This document shows, piece after piece, positions 1 to 6,409 of a stretch of 7,095 bases of DNA. Position 1 is the first letter of the stretch, and each line of letters starts with the position of its first letter. The stretch is from the NCBI GenBank assembly GCA_028290245.1, contig JAQGKG010000203.1, positions 1 through 7,095 on the forward strand, read 5' to 3'. This DNA is from Devosia sp. Its GTDB lineage: Bacteria; Pseudomonadota; Alphaproteobacteria; Rhizobiales; Devosiaceae. The notes under the pieces were generated by a model that was not told the DNA's origin, did no database searches, and saw nothing but the letters and a program-made list of their open reading frames with translations. The translations under genes were made by a program, and so were the position numbers.

Positions 1-32
1 GGGGCGGTAGCACCGCGGCTCAATTATTTTAA
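1..32 (+). CDS. 3' end of an upstream gene, possibly bamA (partial)
   Basis: One open frame entering the window reads GGSTAAQLF and stops at TAA (30-32), 10 bp before lpxD. A C-terminal phenylalanine is usual for outer-membrane beta-barrel proteins. In many alphaproteobacteria bamA, the barrel-assembly factor, lies directly upstream of lpxD, so it is the natural candidate. Nine residues cannot establish identity. A second frame (GAVAPRLNYFK, stop 34-36) is also open, so the frame itself is uncertain. The identification rests on gene order only. Confidence 0.3.
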   Translation, partial: GGSTAAQLF

Positions 33-42
33 GTGACATCTT

Positions 43-1071
43 ATGGTCGATAACCGATTTCATCGCTTCGCCGGTCCGCATACGGTCGGCAGCATTCTTG
101 CTGCGCTCAAGCGGGACGATCTGCTTACAGGCTTGACCGACGCCGAGCTTTCGATCTCAGGCGTCACCGAGCTTGATCTGGCCGATAGCGGCGATCTCGC
201 TCTAGCGGCCCATATCAATTACATCGACGAGCTGAGGTCGAGTTCGGCCGGCGCCGTGGTGGTCCTGCCGGCGTTGCGCGACGTCGTGCCAGCGCATTGT
301 CTGGCCATCGTCAGCGACAAGCCGCATCACCTGTTTGCCGATATTCTCGATTATCTCTACCCGTCCAATACTCGCGCTGTGATCCTCTCCGGCCGTGAGG
401 ACCTCGGCGCGCCGATCTTCGAGCGCGACGTGGTGATTGGCTCCAACGTGGTGATCGGGCCAGGCGTCGAGATCGGCCGCGGTACGGTTATCGGCGCCAA
501 TACCGTCATCGGTGCTGGTGTGACCATTGGGCGCAACAGCACCATTGCCCCCAATTGCACCATCGACTGCGCCCATATCGGCAACGACGTGGTAATCCAT
601 TCCGGTGTGCGGATTGGCACCGAGGGCTTTGGCTGGCTGGACTTTGGCCAGTCCAACCGCAAGGTTCCCCAGCTTGGCCGCGTGCTGGTGCAGGACGGGG
701 TCGAGATTGGCGCCAACTCGACGATCGACCGTGGCGCGCTCGGCGATACCACCATTGGTGAAGGCACCAAGATCGATAATCTCGTGCAAATTGGCCATAA
801 CTGCAAAATCGGGCGCAACTGCCTGATTGCCGCAATGACCGGGCTTGCCGGATCGACCATTGTGGGCGATGGAGTGCTGATGGGCGGCGGCGTTGGCACC
901 TCGGGCCACCTTACGATCGGTGCCGGTTCGGTGGTGAACGGTCGCGCCGCGGTGACGAAAAACTGGCCTCCGGGCAGCAAGCTGGCCGGTGCGCCGGCTC
1001 AGGATATAAGAGATTTTTGGCGAGAACTCGCCACGATGCGTAAACTTGCCAAGGGGGACAAGCGCGGATGA
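43..1071 (+). CDS. lpxD: UDP-3-O-(3-hydroxyacyl)glucosamine N-acyltransferase LpxD
   Basis: LpxD transfers a 3-hydroxyacyl chain from acyl carrier protein to the 2-amino group of UDP-3-O-acyl-glucosamine, the third step of lipid A synthesis, in the cytoplasm. The 342-residue protein has the family layout: an N-terminal uridine-binding domain (about 1-110), a left-handed beta-helix of hexapeptide repeats of the type VIGxNVVIGxGVEIG (about 120-305), and a short helical C-terminus (about 318-342). The motif QIGHN places the catalytic base at His252, equivalent to E. coli His239, and His289 in TSGHL matches the second conserved histidine. EGFGW (194-198) fits the family's GFG motif. Length is normal. 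The ATG at 43 gives the expected N-terminus, although no strong Shine-Dalgarno precedes it. The stop overlaps the fabZ start (ATGA), which implies translational coupling. Identity is near certain; the exact acyl chain and sugar (GlcN or diamino-GlcN) cannot be read from the sequence. Confidence 0.96.
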   Translation: MVDNRFHRFAGPHTVGSILAALKRDDLLTGLTDAELSISGVTELDLADSGDLALAAHINYIDELRSSSAGAVVVLPALRDVVPAHCLAIVSDKPHHLFADILDYLYPSNTRAVILSGREDLGAPIFERDVVIGSNVVIGPGVEIGRGTVIGANTVIGAGVTIGRNSTIAPNCTIDCAHIGNDVVIHSGVRIGTEGFGWLDFGQSNRKVPQLGRVLVQDGVEIGANSTIDRGALGDTTIGEGTKIDNLVQIGHNCKIGRNCLIAAMTGLAGSTIVGDGVLMGGGVGTSGHLTIGAGSVVNGRAAVTKNWPPGSKLAGAPAQDIRDFWRELATMRKLAKGDKRG

Positions 1072-1544
1072 CCGACAGCGTACCAGCGAGCACCGAGCTT
1101 TCGGCGATGAACATTGCCGAGATTCTTAAGAGTCTGCCGCACCGCTACCCGTTTTTGATGATCGACAAGATCATCAAAATCAATGGCGACGAGACTGCCG
1201 TCGGCATCAAGAATGTCACCTTCAATGAGCCCATTTTCCAGGGCCATTTCCCGGAAAACCCGATCTTCCCGGGTGTGCTGATCATTGAGGGCATGGCCCA
1301 GACGGCGGGCGCCATCGTCATCAAGCATGACTCCGGCGGCGGCAAGAAAAACATCGTGCTGATGCTTGGTGTCGATAAGGCCAAGTTCCGCAAGCCGGCG
1401 GGGCCAGGCGATGTCATCGAGTTCCATATCTCCAAGATCCAGCGTCGCCGTAATGTCGGTCGCTACGAGGCCAAAGCCATCGTAGACGGGACGATCATTG
1501 CGGAAGCCGAAATCACTGCCATGATCGTCGAGGCAACAGCGTGA
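1068..1544 (+). CDS. fabZ: 3-hydroxyacyl-[acyl-carrier-protein] dehydratase FabZ
   Basis: FabZ dehydrates 3-hydroxyacyl-ACP to trans-2-enoyl-ACP in the type II fatty acid cycle. It acts on the same 3-hydroxyacyl-ACP pool that LpxA and LpxD consume, which explains its place in the lipid A operon. The 158-residue protein is a single hot-dog fold. LPHRYPFLMID (23-33) is the family's N-terminal signature. The catalytic pair is His60 in GHFPENPIFPG and Glu74 in EGMAQ. FKxPxxPGD-type sequence (FRKPAGPGD) follows. The chosen ATG at 1068 overlaps the lpxD stop by 4 bp and follows a purine-rich AAGGGGGA. An internal ATG at 1107 (residue 14) would still leave the full fold and is the only credible alternative start. 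The stop overlaps the GTG start of lpxA. FabZ rather than FabA is indicated by the His/Glu pair and the short single domain. Confidence 0.96.
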   Translation: MTDSVPASTELSAMNIAEILKSLPHRYPFLMIDKIIKINGDETAVGIKNVTFNEPIFQGHFPENPIFPGVLIIEGMAQTAGAIVIKHDSGGGKKNIVLMLGVDKAKFRKPAGPGDVIEFHISKIQRRRNVGRYEAKAIVDGTIIAEAEITAMIVEATA

Positions 1545-2350
1545 GCTCTGCCGAAGTTCACGCGACGGCAATCGTCGCGCCAGGAGCTCGCCTCGGCAAC
1601 GGCGTCAAGGTCGGTCCGTTTTGCATCGTCGGCGCCAATGTCGTGTTGCATGACGGCGTCGAACTGGTCTCTCATGTATCCATCGACGGTCACACCGAGA
1701 TCGGCGCGGGTACCCAGATTTATCCGTTCGCCTCGATCGGCCACAAGCCGCAGGATCTCAAGTATCATGGCGAGGCCTCACGCCTCGTCATCGGCGAGCG
1801 TTGCACGATCCGGGAATCGGTGACCATCAATCCGGGTACCGAAAACGGCGGCATGCTGACCCAGATCGGCAACGACTGCCTGATCATGGCCTGTGCCCAT
1901 GTCGCGCATGACGCGATGATCGGCAACAACGTCATAATGGCAAATTATGTCGGTATCGCCGGTCACTGCCAAATCGGCGACAACGTCATCTTCGGCGGCA
2001 CTTGCGTCATCCATCAGTTTACCCGGATTGGCGCGCATGCCTTCATCGGCGCCCAGTCGATGGTCGATGGCGACGTTATTCCCTATGGCATGGCCATTGG
2101 CAATCGCGCCACGTTGACCGGTCTCAACCTGATCGGCCTCAAGCGCCGCAAGTTCGATCGCGAATCGATCCACAAGTTGCGTGCGGCTTATAGGCAGATA
2201 TTTGCCAGCGAGGGCACGCTGCGCGAGCGGGTCGAGGATGCGGCGGAACTGTTCAAGGACGAGGCTCTGGTGCAAGAGGTCGTGGCCTTCATCGCCGCGG
2301 CGTCGGACCGTCCGATCCTTTTGCCGCGCAACGGCAATGCCACAGAGTAG
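1541..2350 (+). CDS. lpxA: UDP-N-acetylglucosamine O-acyltransferase LpxA
   Basis: LpxA starts lipid A synthesis by moving a 3-hydroxyacyl chain from ACP to the 3-position of UDP-GlcNAc (or its 3-amino analogue). The 269-residue protein has a left-handed beta-helix of hexapeptide repeats (about 1-190) and a helical C-terminal domain (about 195-265) containing GLNLIGLKRRKF. ACAHVAHD places the catalytic histidine at His123 (E. coli His125). His120, His143 (AGH) and His159 (IHQF) match the other conserved active-site histidines. The start codon is GTG, in a GTGA overlap with the fabZ stop and preceded by GAGG at a spacing of about 7 nt; no upstream ATG makes sense. The hydrocarbon-ruler position (E. 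coli Gly173) is Ala172, and RESVTINPGT differs from E. coli RESVTIHRGT (from memory). Both may affect substrate choice. The gene abuts lpxB without lpxI between them. Confidence 0.96.
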   Translation: MSSAEVHATAIVAPGARLGNGVKVGPFCIVGANVVLHDGVELVSHVSIDGHTEIGAGTQIYPFASIGHKPQDLKYHGEASRLVIGERCTIRESVTINPGTENGGMLTQIGNDCLIMACAHVAHDAMIGNNVIMANYVGIAGHCQIGDNVIFGGTCVIHQFTRIGAHAFIGAQSMVDGDVIPYGMAIGNRATLTGLNLIGLKRRKFDRESIHKLRAAYRQIFASEGTLRERVEDAAELFKDEALVQEVVAFIAAASDRPILLPRNGNATE

Positions 2351-3502
2351 ATGAGCCAGCCCACCGAGCGGCTGAAGCTGTTCATCCTGGCGGGCGAACC
2401 TTCAGGTGACCGCATCGCGGCTGACCTCATTCGCCGCCTCAAGCTGCGCGTGCCACTCGCTTTCATCGGCGTCGGCGGGCGGGAGCTAGCCGACGAGGGC
2501 CTGAAATCGCTGTTCCCGATGAGCGACCTGGCCGTCATGGGTATCAGCGATGTTCTGCTGCGGCTGCCCTTGCTGCTGTGGCGCGTGGAACAGACCGCAC
2601 GCGCCATCCGCAAGGCCGGTCCTGACATTGTCGTGCTGGTCGACGCACAAGACTTTTCCAAACTGGTGGCCAAACGGCTCAAGCGGTTCGGCTATGCCGG
2701 CAAGCTGATCCTCTACGTGGCGCCCTCGGTCTGGGCTCGCGCGCCGGAACGCGCCGCCAAGCTCAAGCCCCTGTTCGAGGAAGTGCTGGCGGTCTTGCCA
2801 TTCGAGCCAGAGGTGATGGCAAAACTGGGTGGTCCGCCCACCTTCTACGTCGGCCATCCCGCGCTCAACGAACGCCTGTCCCGTCCTGCCGTTCATCGTG
2901 GTCCGCTGGTGCTGCTACCCGGGAGTCGCGATGGCGAGTTACGCCGCCATCTGCCGTTGTTCCGCCAGCTTGCGGAACGGGTGTCAGGCAACCCTGCCGT
3001 CGATGGTTTTGTCATTCCAACTTTGCCCGCTCTTAAGGAGCGAATCGAGTACGCCGTTGCGAATTGGCCTGTGCCGGTGCAGGTCGTGGCAGACCGAACT
3101 GCGCGGGCAGCCCTCTATCGCGACGCTGTCATGGCAGTCGTGGTTTCGGGGACAGCCACGCTGGAACTGAGTCTGGCGCAGGTGCCGATGGTGGTCAGTT
3201 ATGTGCTGGACAGGCCGCAGGCGCGGGTGTTTGAAAAGCTCGGTCGCCCAGCGGTCTCTCTGCCCAATATCGTGCTTGGCCGTGCCGTCGTACCTGAACT
3301 CGTCCAAGCCACTCCCGACCTGGAAGCTCTCGTCCGCGAAGTGCAGGCGCTGCTGGATAGCAAAAAAGCCCGCCAAGACCAGATCGAGGCCTTTGGCGAG
3401 CTTGCATATTTGATGGAGACTGGCGCCGAAGGCCACCTCCGGCAGGACCCGGCGGACCGGATCCTGGCGCATTGGAATCAGCGAGCGCCGGGCGCTTCGT
3501 AG
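2351..3502 (+). CDS. lpxB: Lipid-A-disaccharide synthase LpxB
   Basis: LpxB is a peripheral-membrane GT-B fold glycosyltransferase (family GT19). It joins UDP-2,3-diacyl-sugar to lipid X, forming the beta-1,6 lipid A disaccharide and releasing UDP. The 383-residue length is normal (E. coli 382). Family motifs in order: AGEPSGD (14-20), the segment FPMSDLAVMGI (55-65), VDAQDF (97-102), YVAPSVWAR (122-130), LPFEPE (149-154), YVGHP (166-170), LLPGSRDGE (188-196, with Arg193 matching the essential arginine), and SGTATLELSL (266-275) in the UDP-binding C-terminal domain. The family usually has DAPDF or DSPDF where this protein has DAQDF. The ATG directly follows the lpxA TAG with no spacer and only a weak AGAG upstream, so translation probably depends on coupling or reinitiation. 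The last 25 bp overlap the end of gltA on the opposite strand. Confidence 0.95.
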   Translation: MSQPTERLKLFILAGEPSGDRIAADLIRRLKLRVPLAFIGVGGRELADEGLKSLFPMSDLAVMGISDVLLRLPLLLWRVEQTARAIRKAGPDIVVLVDAQDFSKLVAKRLKRFGYAGKLILYVAPSVWARAPERAAKLKPLFEEVLAVLPFEPEVMAKLGGPPTFYVGHPALNERLSRPAVHRGPLVLLPGSRDGELRRHLPLFRQLAERVSGNPAVDGFVIPTLPALKERIEYAVANWPVPVQVVADRTARAALYRDAVMAVVVSGTATLELSLAQVPMVVSYVLDRPQARVFEKLGRPAVSLPNIVLGRAVVPELVQATPDLEALVREVQALLDSKKARQDQIEAFGELAYLMETGAEGHLRQDPADRILAHWNQRAPGAS

Positions 3503-4767
3503 TCGCGAGCAGGGGCGCCATTATACAGCTGGCGCGGACGACCGATCTTTTTCTGCGGATCGGCGATCATTTCCTTCCACTGGCTGATCCAGCCAACGGT
3601 GCGGGCGACCGAGAACAACACGGTGAACATTGAGGTCGGGAAGCCGATCGCCTCGAGGATGATGCCCGAGTAGAAATCGACATTGGGGTACAGCTTACGA
3701 TCGATGAAGTAGGGGTCCTCAAGCGCGATCTTTTCGAGTTCCTGGGCCACCTGCAGCGTCGGATTGTTGTGCACGCCGAGCAGGTCGAGCACTTCCTTGG
3801 CCGTCTTCTGCATCACCGTCGCGCGCGGGTCGAAGTTCTTGTAGACGCGGTGACCGAAGCCCATCAGCTTGAAGCTGTCGGACTTGTCCTTGGCGCGAGC
3901 GATGTACTCAGGGATGCGGTCGACGGTGCCGATTTCCTTGAGCATGTTGAGCGCAGCTTCGTTGGCGCCGCCATGGGCAGGGCCCCACAGGCAGGCCACG
4001 CCGGCAGCGATACAAGCAAACGGGTTGGCATCGGACGAACCCGCAAGGCGCACGGTCGAGGTCGATGCGTTCTGCTCGTGATCGGCATGCAGGGTGAAAA
4101 TCAGGTCCATCGCCTTGGCGATGGTCGGGTTGATCTTGTAATTTTCGGCCGGAACCGAGAAGCACATATGCAGGAAGTTCGACGCGTAATCGAGATCATT
4201 GCGTGGATAAACGAAGGGCTGGCCGACCGAGTATTTGTAGGCCATAGCGGCGATCGTCGGCATCTTGGCGATCATGCGGATCGACGCGATTTCGCGCTGC
4301 TGCGGATCGGTGATGTCGGTGGAGTCATGGTAGAACGCAGCCATGGCGCCGACGACGCCGGTCATGATGGCCATCGGATGCGCATCGCGGCGGAAACCAC
4401 GATAGAAATAATGCATCTGCTCATGCACCATGGTGTGATGCGTCACCAACTGCTCGAATTCGGCAAGCTGGGTCTCGTTCGGCAGTTCGCCGTACAGCAG
4501 CAGGTAGCAGACCTCGATATAGGTGCTCTTTTCGGAGAGCTGGTCAATCGGGTAGCCGCGATACAGCAGCTGGCCCTTGTCACCATCGATATAGGTGATG
4601 GCGCTGTCGCAGGCCGCCGTCGAGGTGAAGCCCGGATCGTAGGTAAACATGCCGGTCTTGGCATAAAGCGAACGGATATCGATCACATCCGGCCCTATGG
4701 AACCCGAGAGCACGGGAAATTCGTGCGTCTGGTCCCCGATGATGAGTTTGGCGACTTTATCGGTCAT
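3478..4767 (-). CDS. gltA: Citrate synthase (type II, hexameric class)
   Basis: GltA condenses acetyl-CoA with oxaloacetate to citrate at the entry of the TCA cycle. The 429-residue protein matches the long proteobacterial type II class: an N-terminal domain beginning TDKVAKLIIGD, then the large catalytic domain. Catalytic residues are His265 in GPAHGGANEA, His306 in MGFGHRVYKNFDPRA and Asp364 in PNVDFYSG. RDAHPM (127-132) and the C-terminal segment KKIGRPRQLYNG (406-417) are also typical. The start at 4767 is supported by the N-terminus and by GAGGAG on the minus strand (4779-4774), 6 nt before ATG. Upstream is gltX in the same direction, 146 bp away, with inverted repeats between. The 3' end overlaps lpxB convergently by 25 bp. 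Both C-termini look like ordinary family ends, so the overlap is not caused by an obvious readthrough extension. No missing key residue is seen. Confidence 0.97.
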   Translation of the reverse strand: MTDKVAKLIIGDQTHEFPVLSGSIGPDVIDIRSLYAKTGMFTYDPGFTSTAACDSAITYIDGDKGQLLYRGYPIDQLSEKSTYIEVCYLLLYGELPNETQLAEFEQLVTHHTMVHEQMHYFYRGFRRDAHPMAIMTGVVGAMAAFYHDSTDITDPQQREIASIRMIAKMPTIAAMAYKYSVGQPFVYPRNDLDYASNFLHMCFSVPAENYKINPTIAKAMDLIFTLHADHEQNASTSTVRLAGSSDANPFACIAAGVACLWGPAHGGANEAALNMLKEIGTVDRIPEYIARAKDKSDSFKLMGFGHRVYKNFDPRATVMQKTAKEVLDLLGVHNNPTLQVAQELEKIALEDPYFIDRKLYPNVDFYSGIILEAIGFPTSMFTVLFSVARTVGWISQWKEMIADPQKKIGRPRQLYNGAPARDYEAPGAR

Positions 4768-4782
4768 TGAGCTCTCCTCGAG

Positions 4783-4820
4783 GGCCCCGTGTAGACTGCG
4801 CGAATGCGGTCATCGGGGCC
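4783..4820 (-). repeat. GC-only inverted repeat just upstream of the gltA Shine-Dalgarno
   Basis: The arms GGCCCCG (4783-4789) and CGGGGCC (4814-4820) are perfectly complementary over 7 bp and enclose 24 nt. In the gltA transcript the second arm ends 3 nt before GAGGAG, so a folded stem would sit against the ribosome binding site. The geometry is read directly from the sequence. A regulatory role is inference, and no known riboswitch or leader family was recognised. Confidence 0.5.
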
Positions 4821-4840
4821 AAAAACTGGGCAGTCATAGC

Positions 4841-4877
4841 TGCTTCGGACAGGTATCGCTTTTGCCGATCCGAAGCA
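4841..4877 (-). repeat. 9-bp perfect inverted repeat in the gltX-gltA spacer
   Basis: TGCTTCGGA (4841-4849) pairs perfectly with TCCGAAGCA (4869-4877) across 19 nt. The inner sequence can add a short TCG/CGA pairing. On the minus strand the stem is followed 15 nt later by a run of five T (4825-4821), which is too distant for a classical intrinsic terminator. It could be an operator-like dyad, a leader hairpin, or part of a two-hairpin gltX terminator region. Confidence 0.45.
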
Positions 4878-4883
4878 ACCAAT

Positions 4884-4902
4884 GGGTAAGCAAGGCTTAC
4901 CC
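4884..4902 (-). terminator. Perfect hairpin after gltX, possible terminator or mRNA 3' end
   Basis: GGGTAAGC (4884-4891) and GCTTACCC (4895-4902) form a perfect 8-bp stem with a 3-nt loop, beginning 11 nt after the gltX stop codon. Its position suits a transcription end or 3' stabilising hairpin. The sequence after it on the minus strand is ATTGGTT rather than a T-run, so it lacks the usual intrinsic terminator tail. Termination here is a guess from position and shape. Confidence 0.35.
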
Positions 4903-4913
4903 TCCTAATAGCA

Positions 4914-6332
4914 CTAGACAGTGACGGCTTGATCTTCGAGGCGCGCCATGCTTTCGTCGCGGCCGATCAGCACCATAACCTCGAAAATTCCGGGCGAAAC
5001 GGTGCGGCCGGTCAAGGCTGCGCGTAGCGGCTGGGCCAACTTGCCGAGCTTGAGGCTCTTGGCCTCTGCTAACTCGCGCATAGCGCCGTCAATAGCGGGA
5101 ACGGACCACTCATTAAGGCCACGCAGAACTTCGGCCATGTCCTTGAGGACGGCACGAGTGTCCGCCGTCAGATGGACCGATGCTGCGGCTTCTATGGTCA
5201 GCGGACGTACCGCATAGATGAACTGCGCCAAGTCGATCAACTCCAGCACTGTCTTGGCGCGCGGCTGCAGCTCGGGCAGGGCGGTGAGCACTGTGTCCTT
5301 GTTTGCGGTCAGCCCCGCGACGTCTGCATTGCGGTCGACTTCGGCAGCGGTCGCCAGCATGACGCCATACAGATAGTCCGGCGCTGCCTCGCGGATGTAG
5401 TGTCCGTTGATGTTCTCGAGCTTGACGAAATCGAAGCGCGCCGCGCCCTTATTGAGGCCTTCGAGGCTGAACCACTCGATCATCTGCTGCGTCGAGAAAA
5501 TCTCGTCGTCACCATGGCTCCAGCCAAGGCGTGCCAGATAATTGCGAACAGCCTCAGGCAGGTAGCCCATCTGGCGATAGGCTTCGACGCCGAGCGCACC
5601 GTGGCGCTTGGACAGCTTGGCGCCGTCCGGACCGTGGATCAGCGGGATATGCGCCATCTCCGGCACGGTCCATCCCATGGCATTGTAGATGACGATCTGG
5701 CGTGCGGCATTGGTCAGGTGATCATCGCCGCGAATGATGTGGGTGACGCCCATGTCATGATCGTCCACCACCACGGCATGCATGTAGGTCGGTGTGCCGT
5801 CGGATCGCAAGATGATGAAGTCATCGAGGTTCTCGGTCTTGAACACCACCTTGCCCTGCACATGGTCGTCGACGACGATATCGCCCGAAACCGGAGACTT
5901 GATGCGGACCACAGGTGAAACGCCGGCCGGCGCTTCGCTCTGGCCGCGGTCGCGCCAGTAGCCGTTGTAACGCGGCGGCTTTCCGGCGGCACGGGCCTCT
6001 TCACGCATCTGGTCGAGCTCGGCGGGCGAGCAGTAGCAATAATAGGCGTGGCCCATTTTCACCAGCTCATGGGCGACTTCGGCGTGGCGCGCAGCGCGGC
6101 CAAACTGGCTGATCGGCTCGCCATCCCAATCGAGGCCGAGCCACTTGAGGCCCTCAACCAGCGCTACGACCGCAGCTTCGGTCGAGCGCTCGCGATCGGT
6201 ATCTTCGATGCGCAGCAGCATCTTGCCGCCCTTGTTCTGGGCATAGGCCCAGCTGAACAGGGCAGTGCGGGCGCCGCCGATATGGAGGTAGCCGGTGGGC
6301 GAAGGGGCGAAGCGGGTGACGACCTGGGACAT
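4914..6332 (-). CDS. gltX: Glutamate--tRNA ligase GltX
   Basis: GltX charges tRNA-Glu with glutamate using ATP, in the cytoplasm. The 472-residue protein is a class I synthetase. The first residues read MSQVVTRFAPSPTG; the HIGH-type signature is HIGG (17-20) and the KMSKS-type loop is KLSKR (239-243). GWSHGDDEIFS (270-280) and the helical anticodon-binding domain (about 310-472) complete the usual order. The frame continues upstream to 6449, but I chose the ATG at 6332 because the conserved N-terminus begins there. The extra 39 residues are low-complexity Pro/Arg/Ser-rich sequence with no recognisable domain. No clear Shine-Dalgarno precedes either this ATG or the ATG at 6374. The zinc-knuckle region keeps CYC (99-101) but has RYNGYWR (121-127) where E. 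coli has a third cysteine, so zinc binding is probably lost or altered. Alphaproteobacteria often carry two GltX paralogues; which one this is cannot be told here. Confidence 0.94.
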   Translation of the reverse strand: MSQVVTRFAPSPTGYLHIGGARTALFSWAYAQNKGGKMLLRIEDTDRERSTEAAVVALVEGLKWLGLDWDGEPISQFGRAARHAEVAHELVKMGHAYYCYCSPAELDQMREEARAAGKPPRYNGYWRDRGQSEAPAGVSPVVRIKSPVSGDIVVDDHVQGKVVFKTENLDDFIILRSDGTPTYMHAVVVDDHDMGVTHIIRGDDHLTNAARQIVIYNAMGWTVPEMAHIPLIHGPDGAKLSKRHGALGVEAYRQMGYLPEAVRNYLARLGWSHGDDEIFSTQQMIEWFSLEGLNKGAARFDFVKLENINGHYIREAAPDYLYGVMLATAAEVDRNADVAGLTANKDTVLTALPELQPRAKTVLELIDLAQFIYAVRPLTIEAAASVHLTADTRAVLKDMAEVLRGLNEWSVPAIDGAMRELAEAKSLKLGKLAQPLRAALTGRTVSPGIFEVMVLIGRDESMARLEDQAVTV

Positions 6333-6409
6333 GAGACCGGAAAGCTTGGAGGATTTGGTCGCCGTGTGTAGCATAGAGCGGCACGAGCGCAAGGGCGGGG
6401 GCAGGGCCG

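Larger units (their letters stand above)
4768..4913 (-). promoter_or_regulatory. gltX-gltA spacer with the probable gltA leader
   Basis: This 146-bp spacer must hold the gltX 3' end signals and the gltA leader. Reading on the minus strand it contains, in order, an 8-bp perfect hairpin (4902-4884), a 9-bp perfect inverted repeat (4877-4841), a short T-run (4825-4821), a 7-bp GC-only inverted repeat (4820-4783), and the gltA Shine-Dalgarno GAGGAG (4779-4774). I could not find a convincing -35/-10 pair. Whether gltA has its own promoter here or is read through from gltX is therefore undecided. Confidence 0.5.

Noticed and set aside
421..960. Repeated GTGATCGG/ATTGGC-like motifs in lpxD as possible DNA repeats
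   Set aside because: They are explained by the hexapeptide repeats of the left-handed beta-helix at protein level, and the DNA copies are not exact or regularly spaced outside that coding need.
202..980. Overlapping minus-strand frames opposite lpxD
   Set aside because: Their products are periodic Ala/Gly/Asp- or Pro/Ile-rich sequences that simply mirror the LpxD hexapeptide repeats.
3769..4770. Long open frame (333 codons) on the plus strand opposite gltA
   Set aside because: It is antisense to a clearly identified citrate synthase, its product is a His/Arg/Asp/Gly-rich shadow with no recognisable domain, and GC-rich codon bias opens such frames routinely.
5172..5918. Open frame (248 codons) on the plus strand opposite gltX
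   Set aside because: The whole frame is antisense to conserved GltX catalytic and anticodon-binding regions and shows no motif of its own.
6333..6409. Divergent promoters for gltX and comEC
   Set aside because: The short spacer must hold them, but I could not find a -35/-10 pair with acceptable sequence and spacing on either strand, so none is annotated.
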